A stretch of DNA of 64,000 nucleotides, from positions 210,961-274,960 of the forward strand of contig JACWDY010000001.1 in assembly GCA_014653835.1 (NCBI GenBank). The letters are read 5' to 3'. Below the pieces are notes generated by a model. The model had not been told where the DNA came from, ran no database searches, and saw nothing but the letters and a program-made list of their open reading frames with translations. How positions within the stretch are numbered: the stretch's first letter is position 1; each line of letters starts with the position of its first letter. The position numbers and the translations under genes are program-made. The stretch comes from Pelagibacterales bacterium SAG-MED28 (GTDB lineage: Bacteria; Pseudomonadota; Alphaproteobacteria; Pelagibacterales; Pelagibacteraceae). Shown here piece by piece: positions 26,735 to 35,406 of this stretch.

Positions 26735-27959
26735 ATTTTAATGCTCTAAATGTTTTCATTTTTGAAATATGTCTGGCAGGAATATAAGAGGCTATAGCTG
26801 AAACTAATAGTGAAAGAGTAAAAATTACAAATATTGAAATTAAATTAATTTCACTCGGTAACTTTTCTAAAAAATATATATCACTTGGAAATATCTCTAA
26901 GTTAAAGACTGTTGAAAGAAATATTCTTACTTTTTCAATATTCAGTGAGAATAAAACTCCTAAAATAATGCCACTTATTGAAGCAAAAAATCCTATTGTA
27001 AAACCAGTTAAAAAAAATGATTTTTTTATTGATGTATTATTTAAACCTAATGTTTTTAAGATAGCGATCTCCTTAGTCTTGTTTTTAATTAATATTGTTA
27101 GCCCTGAAATAATATTAAATGCAGCCACAATTATTATTAAAGTAAGTATTACAAACATAACATTTCTCTCAACTTTAAGAGCACTAAAAAAAGATTTATT
27201 TAAGTCAGCCCAAGTATAAATAAAATAATTTTGATTTAATTTTTCAATTTTTTTTTTATATATGTTGGCTTCCAATGGATTCTTCAAGTAAATTTCTAGG
27301 TTTTGATCTTTAGTACCTTTGTCAAAAATCGATAAAGCATCTTCAATATTCAAAAAAATAATATTTTGGTCAAATTCAACAAATCCTGTGTTAAATATTC
27401 CTGCAATTTTAAAAGTTTCTTGCTTTGGTAGACTTCCTAGGGGCGTAGCAACAAATGCAGATGACATTAAGCTAATACTATCTCCTTCTTTTAAATCAAG
27501 ATTGAAAGCAAGCTCTGTTCCTATAAATATATTATTTTTTTTAAATTGATTAATATTTCCTCTAACAATGTTATTTTCAAAAAACTCTTTTATTTTTTTT
27601 TCTTTGTTATTAACTCCTTTAAAAATAATACCCTTTGCTTTATCATTAATTATTATTATACCTTCTCCTGAATAAGTTTTACTTATAGTGATATCTTTAA
27701 AATTTTCTTTTAATTTTGTTACATAGTCATTGTCAATTATAAAACTATTTGGCTGAACTACGATATGTGGATTTAAACCTAAAATTTTTTTTGTTAAATC
27801 AGTTTTAAAACCGTTCATCACTGACATAACAATTATCAAAATTGCTACTCCAAGCATTATTCCTACGAAAGAAAAAATTGATATTATTTTTAAAAAACCC
27901 TCTTTTTTTTTGGGTTTTAGATTTCTTGACGAAATTAATCTTTCTACTTTTGTGAACAA
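26727..27959 (-). CDS. lolC: Lipoprotein-releasing ABC transporter permease LolC/E
   Basis: Inner-membrane subunit of LolCDE, 410 residues. An N-terminal membrane segment (residues about 25-48, FSFVGIMLGVAILIIVMSVM) is followed by NGFKTDLTKKILGLNPHI, a large periplasmic domain, and three C-terminal membrane segments with the FtsX-like pattern KTKEIAILKTLGL. A single LolC/E gene is present, as in many alphaproteobacteria, presumably acting as a homodimer (inference). It begins 4 bases after the proS stop. Confidence 0.92.
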   Translation of the reverse strand: MFTKVERLISSRNLKPKKKEGFLKIISIFSFVGIMLGVAILIIVMSVMNGFKTDLTKKILGLNPHIVVQPNSFIIDNDYVTKLKENFKDITISKTYSGEGIIIINDKAKGIIFKGVNNKEKKIKEFFENNIVRGNINQFKKNNIFIGTELAFNLDLKEGDSISLMSSAFVATPLGSLPKQETFKIAGIFNTGFVEFDQNIIFLNIEDALSIFDKGTKDQNLEIYLKNPLEANIYKKKIEKLNQNYFIYTWADLNKSFFSALKVERNVMFVILTLIIIVAAFNIISGLTILIKNKTKEIAILKTLGLNNTSIKKSFFLTGFTIGFFASISGIILGVLFSLNIEKVRIFLSTVFNLEIFPSDIYFLEKLPSEINLISIFVIFTLSLLVSAIASYIPARHISKMKTFRALKYD

Positions 27960-27963
27960 TTTT

Positions 27964-29277
27964 TTATTCTTTAAGTTTAGATTTAATATTTTCTAAACTT
28001 AATAGTTCACTTCTTGAATTTAATTCTTTAAACTCAAATTTATTTTCCTCGGATTTTGATCCAATAATTATTTGAAAAGGAATACCTATTAAGTCGTGTT
28101 TTTTAAATTTATTTGACATATTCTCTTCAACATCATCTAACAATACGTCAATATTTTGTTTTTTTAGTTCTTTATATATTTTGTCAGCTTTTTGTAAGTT
28201 ATCTTTATTATTTTTATTTATACTGGGTATAATAACTACATCAAATGGAGATATGGACTTCGGCCACTTCATTATGTCGTTATTATAATTTGCCTCTATT
28301 GTTGCCCCAACTAGTCTTGAAACACCTATCCCGTAAGATCCCATTTTTACAGATATTTTTTTTCCACTTTTATCATCAATTAAACAATTCATAGGTTTAG
28401 AGTATTTATCACCAAAATAAAATATATGCCCCACTTCAATACCTTTTGTTTTAATTTGATTTTTTTTATCCACTGTACCATTAAATTCTTTTTCATTGAA
28501 TTTTTCATCAGTTGCAGAATAAAAATCAGAAAAATCTTTTCTCATTTGTACAAGAGAAGTATCTGTGTTTTTATATTTATTTAAATCTATTTGAAATATT
28601 CTTTTATCAGCATAAATTTGGCTCTCCCCTGTTTCAGCTAAAATAATAAATTCATGTGAAAGATCTCCTCCAATTGGGCCAGTATCTGCTGCCATTGGTA
28701 TTGCTTTTAAACCAAGTCTTTCAAAAGTCTTTAAATAAGAAAAAAACATTTTGTTATAAGATTTCTTTGCTTCATCCTCAGTAACATCAAATGAATAGGC
28801 ATCTTTCATATAAAATTCTTTACAACGCATTACTCCAAATCTCGGTCTAATTTCATCTCTAAATTTCCACTGTATGTGGTACAGAATTTGGGGGAGAGAT
28901 TTATATGATTTAACACTGGATCTAAAGACATCTGTTATTAATTCCTCATTAGTCGGCCCATATAACATTTCTCTACCTTGGCGATCTTTAATTCTTAACA
29001 TTTCTTCACCATAATCATCATATCGACCACTTTCTTTCCAAATTTCAGATGATTGAATAGTGGGCATCAACATCTCTTGAGCATTAATTGCATTCTGCTC
29101 TTCTCTAACAATTTGTTCTATTTTTTTCATAACTTTAAATCCTAATGGAAGCCATGAATAAATACCTGCGGATGATTGCTTGATCATGCCAGTTCTTAGC
29201 ATCAATTGGTGAGATTTTATTTTTGCTTCTGAGGGTAAATCTTTAGTAATAGGAATGAATAATTTTGAAAGATGCAT
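27964..29277 (-). CDS. proS: Prolyl-tRNA synthetase (short, editing-domain-less type)
   Basis: Class II aminoacyl-tRNA synthetase charging tRNA-Pro. 437 residues, the short alphaproteobacterial form lacking the INS editing insertion found in E. coli ProRS (572). Motif 1 region IEQIVREEQNAINAQEMLMP, motif 2 around YHIQWKFRDEIRPRFGVMRCKEFYMKDAYSF, motif 3 GSYGIGVSRLVGA, then the C-terminal anticodon-binding domain. It lies downstream of the DUF1467 gene by one base. Confidence 0.95.
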   Translation of the reverse strand: MHLSKLFIPITKDLPSEAKIKSHQLMLRTGMIKQSSAGIYSWLPLGFKVMKKIEQIVREEQNAINAQEMLMPTIQSSEIWKESGRYDDYGEEMLRIKDRQGREMLYGPTNEELITDVFRSSVKSYKSLPQILYHIQWKFRDEIRPRFGVMRCKEFYMKDAYSFDVTEDEAKKSYNKMFFSYLKTFERLGLKAIPMAADTGPIGGDLSHEFIILAETGESQIYADKRIFQIDLNKYKNTDTSLVQMRKDFSDFYSATDEKFNEKEFNGTVDKKNQIKTKGIEVGHIFYFGDKYSKPMNCLIDDKSGKKISVKMGSYGIGVSRLVGATIEANYNNDIMKWPKSISPFDVVIIPSINKNNKDNLQKADKIYKELKKQNIDVLLDDVEENMSNKFKKHDLIGIPFQIIIGSKSEENKFEFKELNSRSELLSLENIKSKLKE

Positions 29278-29278
29278 T

Positions 29279-29533
29279 TTATTGTAAGTATTCTCTTAAA
29301 TTTAATAAATCAAATTTAACAAGATAATATATTACAATAAAAATTAATGAAGTAATTATCGTTGTAATTAAAAATTTTCTGGCTATTTTAGGATTTTTTG
29401 GTGCTCCAGGATCAATACCCTCTATTTTTTCTCTAAATTTTTCTTTATTTGATTGTATTCCAACTGGAAGTACAGAAAAGAAAATTATCCACCAAATTAA
29501 TACATAGACGATGATCGAACCAGTTATACCCAC
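29279..29533 (-). CDS. DUF1467 family membrane protein
   Basis: Small protein of 84 residues with two membrane segments (about residues 3-24 and 52-70) and a short loop, GIDPGAPKNPKIARKF, typical of the DUF1467 family that is conserved in alphaproteobacteria next to rnj and proS. The first segment contains WWIIFFSVLPVGIQS, a family hallmark. It is coupled to rnj by overlapping stop/start and to proS by a one-base gap. Function is unknown; the location with RNase J and LolC suggests only conserved synteny. Confidence 0.82.
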   Translation of the reverse strand: MGITGSIIVYVLIWWIIFFSVLPVGIQSNKEKFREKIEGIDPGAPKNPKIARKFLITTIITSLIFIVIYYLVKFDLLNLREYLQ

Positions 29534-31194
29534 TAGACTCTCGCAATATTAATATTTGTAAAAGGTTTTTTTCCAGTTTTTTCTCTAACAATTCTTCTGC
29601 AGTTTTGCTTGATAGTTTCTATTAAATTATTTTGTTGGTTTTTAGAATCTAAGGAAAAAGTTCTACAAATATTTAAAATCTCATCTTCTATGTCGAAGAT
29701 AAAAGGTTCATGTTCATTATTCTCTGGAATGCCTTTGAATGAAATAATGGGTTTTTTAATTTTTCCATTATTTGAAACGATTAAAGTAATTTCTAAATAG
29801 CCGTTCAATGATAGATTTTTTCTCTCTTTAATTGATTGTGAGTCACTTTCAACATTAACACTTCCATCTAAATAAACACGTCCAGATGGTGCTTTATCTA
29901 TAATTGCTGGATGTTCATTTGGAAGAATTTTAATGATATCACCATTTTCTATTAATAAGGCTTTTGGAACTTGCATCTCTTTGGCAAAAGATACATGTTC
30001 TACCATATGCCTATGCTCTCCATGTACAGGAATAACACATTTTGGTTTCACCCATTTGTACATATCTTTTAAATCGTCTCTATTAGGATGACCTGACACA
30101 TGAACAAATGCGTTCTCCTCCGTAATAATTTCTATTTTGTTTTTTACTATCAAATTCTGAAGTTGATATAATTTTTTCTCATTTCCGGGAATAATTTTTG
30201 ATGAGAAAATAACACAATCGCCAGACTCTAAAAAAACTTCTGGATGTACTCCGTTAATTATTCTAGTCATTGCTCCCATTGGTTCTCCTTGGCTTCCAGT
30301 TGCTAAATATAGAATTTTATTTTTTTCAATTTTTTTGGCTTCTCTTGGATCAACAGGATCAATCATTCCTTTAAGATAACCGCACTTTTTTGCTGCTTTA
30401 TAAATTCGTTGCATTGATCTTCCAACTAAACAAATATTTCTTCCAGTTTTTTTTGCGCAATAAAAAATAGACTCCATTCTTGCGACGTTAGAGGCAAAAG
30501 ATGTTACTAGTAGTCTACTGGTTTTTAATTCCATAATCCTTAAAAGACTATCTCTTACTTCTGACTCAGAACCTGCTCTTCCTGGGCTAAATATATTTGT
30601 TGAATCACAAATCATAGCTGAGACGCCATTATCACCAATTTTTTTTAGTTTTGCTTCATCAATTGTTCCACCTATTAATGGATTAGGATCAATTTTCCAA
30701 TCTCCGGTATGCAATATGGTCCCTAGTGGAGTTTTAATGCAAAGACCATTAGGTTCTAGAATAGAATGTGTTAAAGTTACAAAATCAATTTCAAAGTGTC
30801 CAAGTTTAATTTTACTATTTAGTGCTACAATTTTTAAATATGAAAGTATGTCTATTTTTTTTTCTTTAAATTTCTCTATTAGTAATGTCGCTGTAAAAGG
30901 AGTTGCATAAATTTTACATTTTAGTTTGGGCCAAATATGAGCTACAGCTCCAATATGATCTTCATGAGCATGCGTTAAAACTATACCAAGTAAATCGTTT
31001 TTTTTATCAATTATAAAACCTGGGTCAGGCATAATTAAATCTACTCCAGGAATAGAGTCATCAGCAAAAGAAACACCCATGTCTACAATAATCCATTTAT
31101 GATCATTTTCTTTACCATAAGCATAAAGATTCATATTTGCTCCTATTTCACCAGAGCCACCTAAAGGACAAAAAAGTAGTTCTTCTTTACTCAT
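29533..31194 (-). CDS. rnj: Ribonuclease J
   Basis: Metallo-beta-lactamase/beta-CASP ribonuclease with endo- and 5'-exonuclease activity, 553 residues. The N-terminus is LFCPLGGSGEIGANMNLY. The zinc motif LTHAHEDHIGAV (HxHxDH) is near residue 77, HTGDW further on, and the beta-CASP part holds LVTSFASNVARM and GSQGEPMGAMTRI, then HVSGHPNRDDLKDM and VIPVHGEHRHM. All catalytic motifs are complete. Coupled to coaX by an ATGA overlap. Confidence 0.96.
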   Translation of the reverse strand: MSKEELLFCPLGGSGEIGANMNLYAYGKENDHKWIIVDMGVSFADDSIPGVDLIMPDPGFIIDKKNDLLGIVLTHAHEDHIGAVAHIWPKLKCKIYATPFTATLLIEKFKEKKIDILSYLKIVALNSKIKLGHFEIDFVTLTHSILEPNGLCIKTPLGTILHTGDWKIDPNPLIGGTIDEAKLKKIGDNGVSAMICDSTNIFSPGRAGSESEVRDSLLRIMELKTSRLLVTSFASNVARMESIFYCAKKTGRNICLVGRSMQRIYKAAKKCGYLKGMIDPVDPREAKKIEKNKILYLATGSQGEPMGAMTRIINGVHPEVFLESGDCVIFSSKIIPGNEKKLYQLQNLIVKNKIEIITEENAFVHVSGHPNRDDLKDMYKWVKPKCVIPVHGEHRHMVEHVSFAKEMQVPKALLIENGDIIKILPNEHPAIIDKAPSGRVYLDGSVNVESDSQSIKERKNLSLNGYLEITLIVSNNGKIKKPIISFKGIPENNEHEPFIFDIEDEILNICRTFSLDSKNQQNNLIETIKQNCRRIVREKTGKKPFTNINIARV

Positions 31195-31937
31195 ATAAAT
31201 TCTTTATAAACTTTTGAAATGCCTTTAACAGTAATATTTTGATCAACAAATATTTTTCTTTTTATCACTTTCTTAAAAAAATTTGCATAACCTCCCGTAA
31301 GTATGATTTTATACTTAAGTTTTTCCTTGGAGATAATTTTGTTGATAATATTGTTTATTAAACCCTCGTAACCCCATACAAAGCCGGCGTTAAGTGCTTC
31401 TTTTGTATTCTTTCCATAAGTTCTTTGATGATTTTTTAAATTTATTTTTGGAAGTAAGGCGGTTGATTTAATTAAATTTTTCATGGAAAGCTTTATCCCA
31501 GGAGCAATTACGCCTCCCTCATATTTGCCATTTTTAATCACATCAAATGTAGTAGCTGTACCAAAATCTAAAACTAAACAATTTTTATACTTTTGTACGC
31601 CTATTGCATTTGCAATTCTGTCTGAGCCTAATCGATGTTTATTCTTAATATTTATTCTTATAATTTTTTTTAAATCAAAATCTTTTATTTCTAAAAATTT
31701 ATATTGAGATTTTTTAAATTTTTTCTTTATTTCTTTAAATGCTTTTGGAACTACACTTGAAAACAAAAAAACTTTATTTAAATCTTTTGTCAATTTATTA
31801 GAGAGAAATTTCTTTAAAAAAATACCTTTATAAATTTTATCTGTTTGAAATTCATAAGATCTTAAAATTTTAAACTCTTTGTTTAAAATACATAATTTTG
31901 TTGAAGTATTTCCTATATCGCCAATTAAATATTTCAT
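31191..31937 (-). CDS. coaX: Type III pantothenate kinase
   Basis: First step of CoA synthesis, phosphorylating pantothenate; type III enzymes are insensitive to CoA feedback. 248 residues. N-terminal phosphate loop IGDIGNTSTKLCI, middle HRLGSDRIANAIG and LVLDFGTATTFDVI, then GGVIAPGIKLSMKNL and TGGYA near the end, all typical of CoaX. It is nested between birA and rnj with ATGA overlaps on both sides, the usual alphaproteobacterial birA-coaX-rnj order. Confidence 0.95.
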   Translation of the reverse strand: MKYLIGDIGNTSTKLCILNKEFKILRSYEFQTDKIYKGIFLKKFLSNKLTKDLNKVFLFSSVVPKAFKEIKKKFKKSQYKFLEIKDFDLKKIIRINIKNKHRLGSDRIANAIGVQKYKNCLVLDFGTATTFDVIKNGKYEGGVIAPGIKLSMKNLIKSTALLPKINLKNHQRTYGKNTKEALNAGFVWGYEGLINNIINKIISKEKLKYKIILTGGYANFFKKVIKRKIFVDQNITVKGISKVYKEFI

Positions 31938-32503
31938 GCTTTATTAGTATATTTTATTAAATCTAAATAAGAGTATTTTTGTGTTTTTATTAGAAATTTT
32001 TCATATTTTTTTTTTATTATGTAAAGCAGCTTATTATTATCAATATTTCTATTAATTATATATTTTAAACAAGTTGATGAAAAACTTTTGATATTTGGGT
32101 CGAAATTAGTATTTATGCCCATTCCAACTATTAAGAATTTCTTTTTTCCGTAAATAATTGTTTCCTGTAAAATTCCGCAAATTTTTTTTTTACTAAACAA
32201 TAAGTCATTCGGCCATTTAATCTTAATTTTTTTTTTAAATTCTTTAGAAATTATATGTCTTATCAAATAAGCATTTAAAATAGCAAAATGTTTGAAATTA
32301 ATTTTTCTTTGGTTTAATTCAAAAAAAATAGTAAAAAATAGATTGCCTTTTTTTGAAATCCATTTCTTTCCCATTGTTCCTCTGCCTCTTGTTTGCTTCA
32401 AAGAAGTAATTATAGTTGGTTTTGAATACTTGCTCTTAATAAGTCTTAAAGCTGTATCATTTGTACTTTTTACACTTTTAAATTTTAATAATTTTATTTT
32501 CAT
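31934..32503 (-). CDS. birA: Biotin--[acetyl-CoA-carboxylase] ligase (catalytic domain only)
   Basis: Attaches biotin to carboxylase carrier proteins. The track start (32578) lies inside nuoN; ATG32503, which overlaps the nuoN stop by one base (TAATG), gives 189 residues starting MKIKLLKFKSVKSTNDTA. No DNA-binding domain precedes the catalytic core, so this is a non-regulatory group I type. The TRGRGTMGKKW motif matches the biotin-adenylate loop (GRGRxGRxW) and IKWPNDLLFSKKKICGILQE is the second signature. The C-terminal SH3-like domain is very short or absent. Confidence 0.92.
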   Translation of the reverse strand: MKIKLLKFKSVKSTNDTALRLIKSKYSKPTIITSLKQTRGRGTMGKKWISKKGNLFFTIFFELNQRKINFKHFAILNAYLIRHIISKEFKKKIKIKWPNDLLFSKKKICGILQETIIYGKKKFLIVGMGINTNFDPNIKSFSSTCLKYIINRNIDNNKLLYIIKKKYEKFLIKTQKYSYLDLIKYTNKA

Positions 32504-33918
32504 TAATAAATAAATAACGACTCTGCAATATTGTTTAATGCTGAGGGATATAAAAAGAAGGTTAATAAGGTGATACAACTTATTAAAATTGATAATTGAG
32601 CGAATTTATTTTTAGGGGCATCAAATGTTATTACGCTATCATCAAAATATATCGTTTTGATTATTTTAAGATAATAAAAAGCTGATATTACTGTGGTAAG
32701 TAAACCAATTATTGCTAGCGCATACATCTTTTGTTCAAGTACTGCCGTAAATACATAAAATTTTGCAAAAAAACCTCCAAGTGGCGGTATACCAGCTAAA
32801 GAAAATAATATTACTAAAAATGAAATAGCTATAATGGGATGCTTTCTTGAAATTCCAGAAAGATCTGAAATTTTTTCTTTATATTCACCATCTTTTTTTA
32901 ATAGGTATAGACATGAGAAAGCTCCAATATTCATTATTACGTAAATAGCTATATAAACTATTGCACTTTCATATCCTGAAATAACGCCGGTAGCCACACC
33001 CGCTAAAGCGTATCCTATGTGACCAATAGAGCTGTAAGCTAAAAGTCTTTTTATATTTGTTTGACCAATTGCGGCTACTGCACCTAAAATCATAGATGCC
33101 AAAGATATAAAAATAATAATTGTTTGCCATTCTAATAATATATTTGAAAAAGGAATATGCATAAACTTAATCAAAATTGCGAGACCTGCAACTTTTGGAA
33201 CTACAGCGAAATAACTTGTAATTGATGTTGGTGCACCTTCATATACGTCTGGTGTCCACATGTGAAAAGGAACTGCAGAAACTTTAAAAGCTAAACCAAC
33301 TAAAATAAATACCATAGCGAAAACTGCTCCAATATTTTCTTTATTTAATTCGTTTGCTATTAAGTCAAAATTCGTTGACCCAGTAAAACCATATAATAAC
33401 GAACATCCATAAAGAAGTAAGCCTGAGGATAAAGCACTTAGCACAAAATATTTAATGCCTGACTCTGAAGACCTTAAATTGTCTCTGTCAATTGATGCGA
33501 GTATATAAAGCGATAAAGATTGAAGTTCTAAGCCAAGATAAAATAATATAATGTCGTTAGAACTTACCATGAAAAACATTCCTAAAATTGAAAGTAAAAT
33601 AATAATTGGGTATTCAAATTTTCCTAATTTACTATCAATTATAAAAGCTTTAGATGAATTAAGGACGAATAAACTTGAGATCAGTATTAAAATTTTAAAA
33701 AAATTTGAGTAAGCATCTCTTGAAAAACTATCTAAGAATATTTTTTCAGAACTATTATAATTGTTAAATATTATAGCTATAGTCACTAGAATTATTATTG
33801 AACTTAAATTAAAGATCAGATTAAAACTATTCTTAATAAAAACTCCAATCATTAAAGCAGAAAAAATTGATATAGTTAAAAATATTTCTGGGAGTAATAC
33901 ATTTAAATTGTTTATCAT
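32503..33918 (-). CDS. nuoN: NADH-quinone oxidoreductase subunit N
   Basis: Antiporter-like membrane subunit of Complex I, 471 residues with about 14 membrane helices. Conserved stretches include YLGLELQSLSLYIL with the functional Glu, KVSAVPFHMWTPDVYEGAP and LLAYSSIGHIGYALAG. It pumps protons as part of the membrane arm, next to NuoM. It is the last nuo gene and overlaps nuoM by one base and birA by one base. Confidence 0.97.
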   Translation of the reverse strand: MINNLNVLLPEIFLTISIFSALMIGVFIKNSFNLIFNLSSIIILVTIAIIFNNYNSSEKIFLDSFSRDAYSNFFKILILISSLFVLNSSKAFIIDSKLGKFEYPIIILLSILGMFFMVSSNDIILFYLGLELQSLSLYILASIDRDNLRSSESGIKYFVLSALSSGLLLYGCSLLYGFTGSTNFDLIANELNKENIGAVFAMVFILVGLAFKVSAVPFHMWTPDVYEGAPTSITSYFAVVPKVAGLAILIKFMHIPFSNILLEWQTIIIFISLASMILGAVAAIGQTNIKRLLAYSSIGHIGYALAGVATGVISGYESAIVYIAIYVIMNIGAFSCLYLLKKDGEYKEKISDLSGISRKHPIIAISFLVILFSLAGIPPLGGFFAKFYVFTAVLEQKMYALAIIGLLTTVISAFYYLKIIKTIYFDDSVITFDAPKNKFAQLSILISCITLLTFFLYPSALNNIAESLFIY

Positions 33919-35405
33919 TAATTTAATCCTTTTGATTTAATTGCTATCTCATAATTATTTATCAAATTATCTACAGAGAAATTTACAGTATCTATTAATG
34001 GAACAGGATAAAAACCAAAATAAATTACTAGTAAGCCTAAAGGAACTAACATCAATGTCTCTAGTTTATTAACATCTTTCAAAATTTTAATTTCACTATT
34101 ATTCGTGTTTCCAAAAATAACTCTTTTGCTAAGCCAGAGCATATAGGCTGCTCCAAGAACAACTCCAAAAGTAGCAATCATTGCAATCAAATAATTTTTT
34201 TGAAAAGCTCCAGTCAAAACCAAAAACTCACCTAAAAATCCTGAAGTTCCTGGAAGGCCTAAACCTGCTAAAGCAAAGATTATAAATAAAAAAGAATATT
34301 TTGGTAGATAATTTACTAATCCTCCGTATGTACTTATCATTCTCGAGTGCAGTCTGTCATATACAACTCCCACACATAAAAAAAGCGCCGCAGAAATTAA
34401 TCCATGACTTATCATTTGAAAAATACTTCCCTCAATACCTTGTTTTGTAAAAGTAAAAATACCCAAAGTAACATATCCCATATGAGCAACAGAGGAATAG
34501 GCGATTAGTTTTTTCATGTCCTCCTGCATTAAAGCTACTAATGATGTATAAATAATTGCAATTATACTTAAGGTAAAAATTAATGGGGTAAAGTATTCAG
34601 ATGCTAAAGGAAACATAGGTAGCGAAAATCTTAAAAAACCGTAACCCGCCATTTTAAGAAGTATTGCAGCTAATATCACTGAACCCGCAGTCGGTGCTTC
34701 AACATGGGCGTCTGGTAACCAAGTATGAACAGGCCACATTGGCGTCTTAACTGCGAAAGAACTAAAAAAAGCTAGCCATAATATATTTTGATATTCTTTA
34801 GGTATTTTTATCTCGTATATTTGTGTGATGTCTGTTGTGCCCGTTAACCAATAAATAAATATTATAGCCGCTAACATTAAAACTGAACCTAAAAGGGTAA
34901 AAAGAAAGAATTTAAAAGCTGAATAAACTCTTTTAGGTCCGCCCCAAACTCCTATGATTAAAAACATTGGAATTAATCCTGCTTCAAAAAAAAGATAGAA
35001 TACTACTAAATCTAAAGAGCAGAAAACACCTAACATAAATGTTTCGAGTATTAAAATTGCAATCAGAAACTCTTTAATTCTTGTTTTAACACTGTTGACA
35101 CAAGATATAATGCAAATTGGAGTTATAAAAGTTGTAAGCACTATAAAAAGTATCGAAATACCATCAACACCTAATTTAAATTTTATAAAATCATTTATCC
35201 AAGATTTTTCCTCTAAAAATTGAAAATCTGAAGATGATAAATCTAGTGAGAACCAAACAAATAAAGATAATATAAACGTAGCTAAACTACTAAAAAGAGA
35301 AATATAAATTGCGCTATTATCATTTTTTTGCCCTTTTGATAAAAAAATAAAAATAGAACTAATTAATGGTAAAAATATTAGAGTCGTTAAAATTGGAAAA
35401 TTCAT
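33918..35405 (-). CDS. nuoM: NADH-quinone oxidoreductase subunit M
   Basis: Antiporter-like proton-pumping subunit, 495 residues with about 14 helices. Key signatures are FYLFFEAGLIPMFLIIGVWG carrying the conserved Glu, KTPMWPVHTWLPDAHVEAPTAGSV and LIAYSSVAHMGYV. It lies between NuoL and NuoN in the membrane arm. Its start is one base after nuoL's stop region and its stop overlaps nuoN. Confidence 0.97.
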   Translation of the reverse strand: MNFPILTTLIFLPLISSIFIFLSKGQKNDNSAIYISLFSSLATFILSLFVWFSLDLSSSDFQFLEEKSWINDFIKFKLGVDGISILFIVLTTFITPICIISCVNSVKTRIKEFLIAILILETFMLGVFCSLDLVVFYLFFEAGLIPMFLIIGVWGGPKRVYSAFKFFLFTLLGSVLMLAAIIFIYWLTGTTDITQIYEIKIPKEYQNILWLAFFSSFAVKTPMWPVHTWLPDAHVEAPTAGSVILAAILLKMAGYGFLRFSLPMFPLASEYFTPLIFTLSIIAIIYTSLVALMQEDMKKLIAYSSVAHMGYVTLGIFTFTKQGIEGSIFQMISHGLISAALFLCVGVVYDRLHSRMISTYGGLVNYLPKYSFLFIIFALAGLGLPGTSGFLGEFLVLTGAFQKNYLIAMIATFGVVLGAAYMLWLSKRVIFGNTNNSEIKILKDVNKLETLMLVPLGLLVIYFGFYPVPLIDTVNFSVDNLINNYEIAIKSKGLN

Positions 35406-35406
35406 T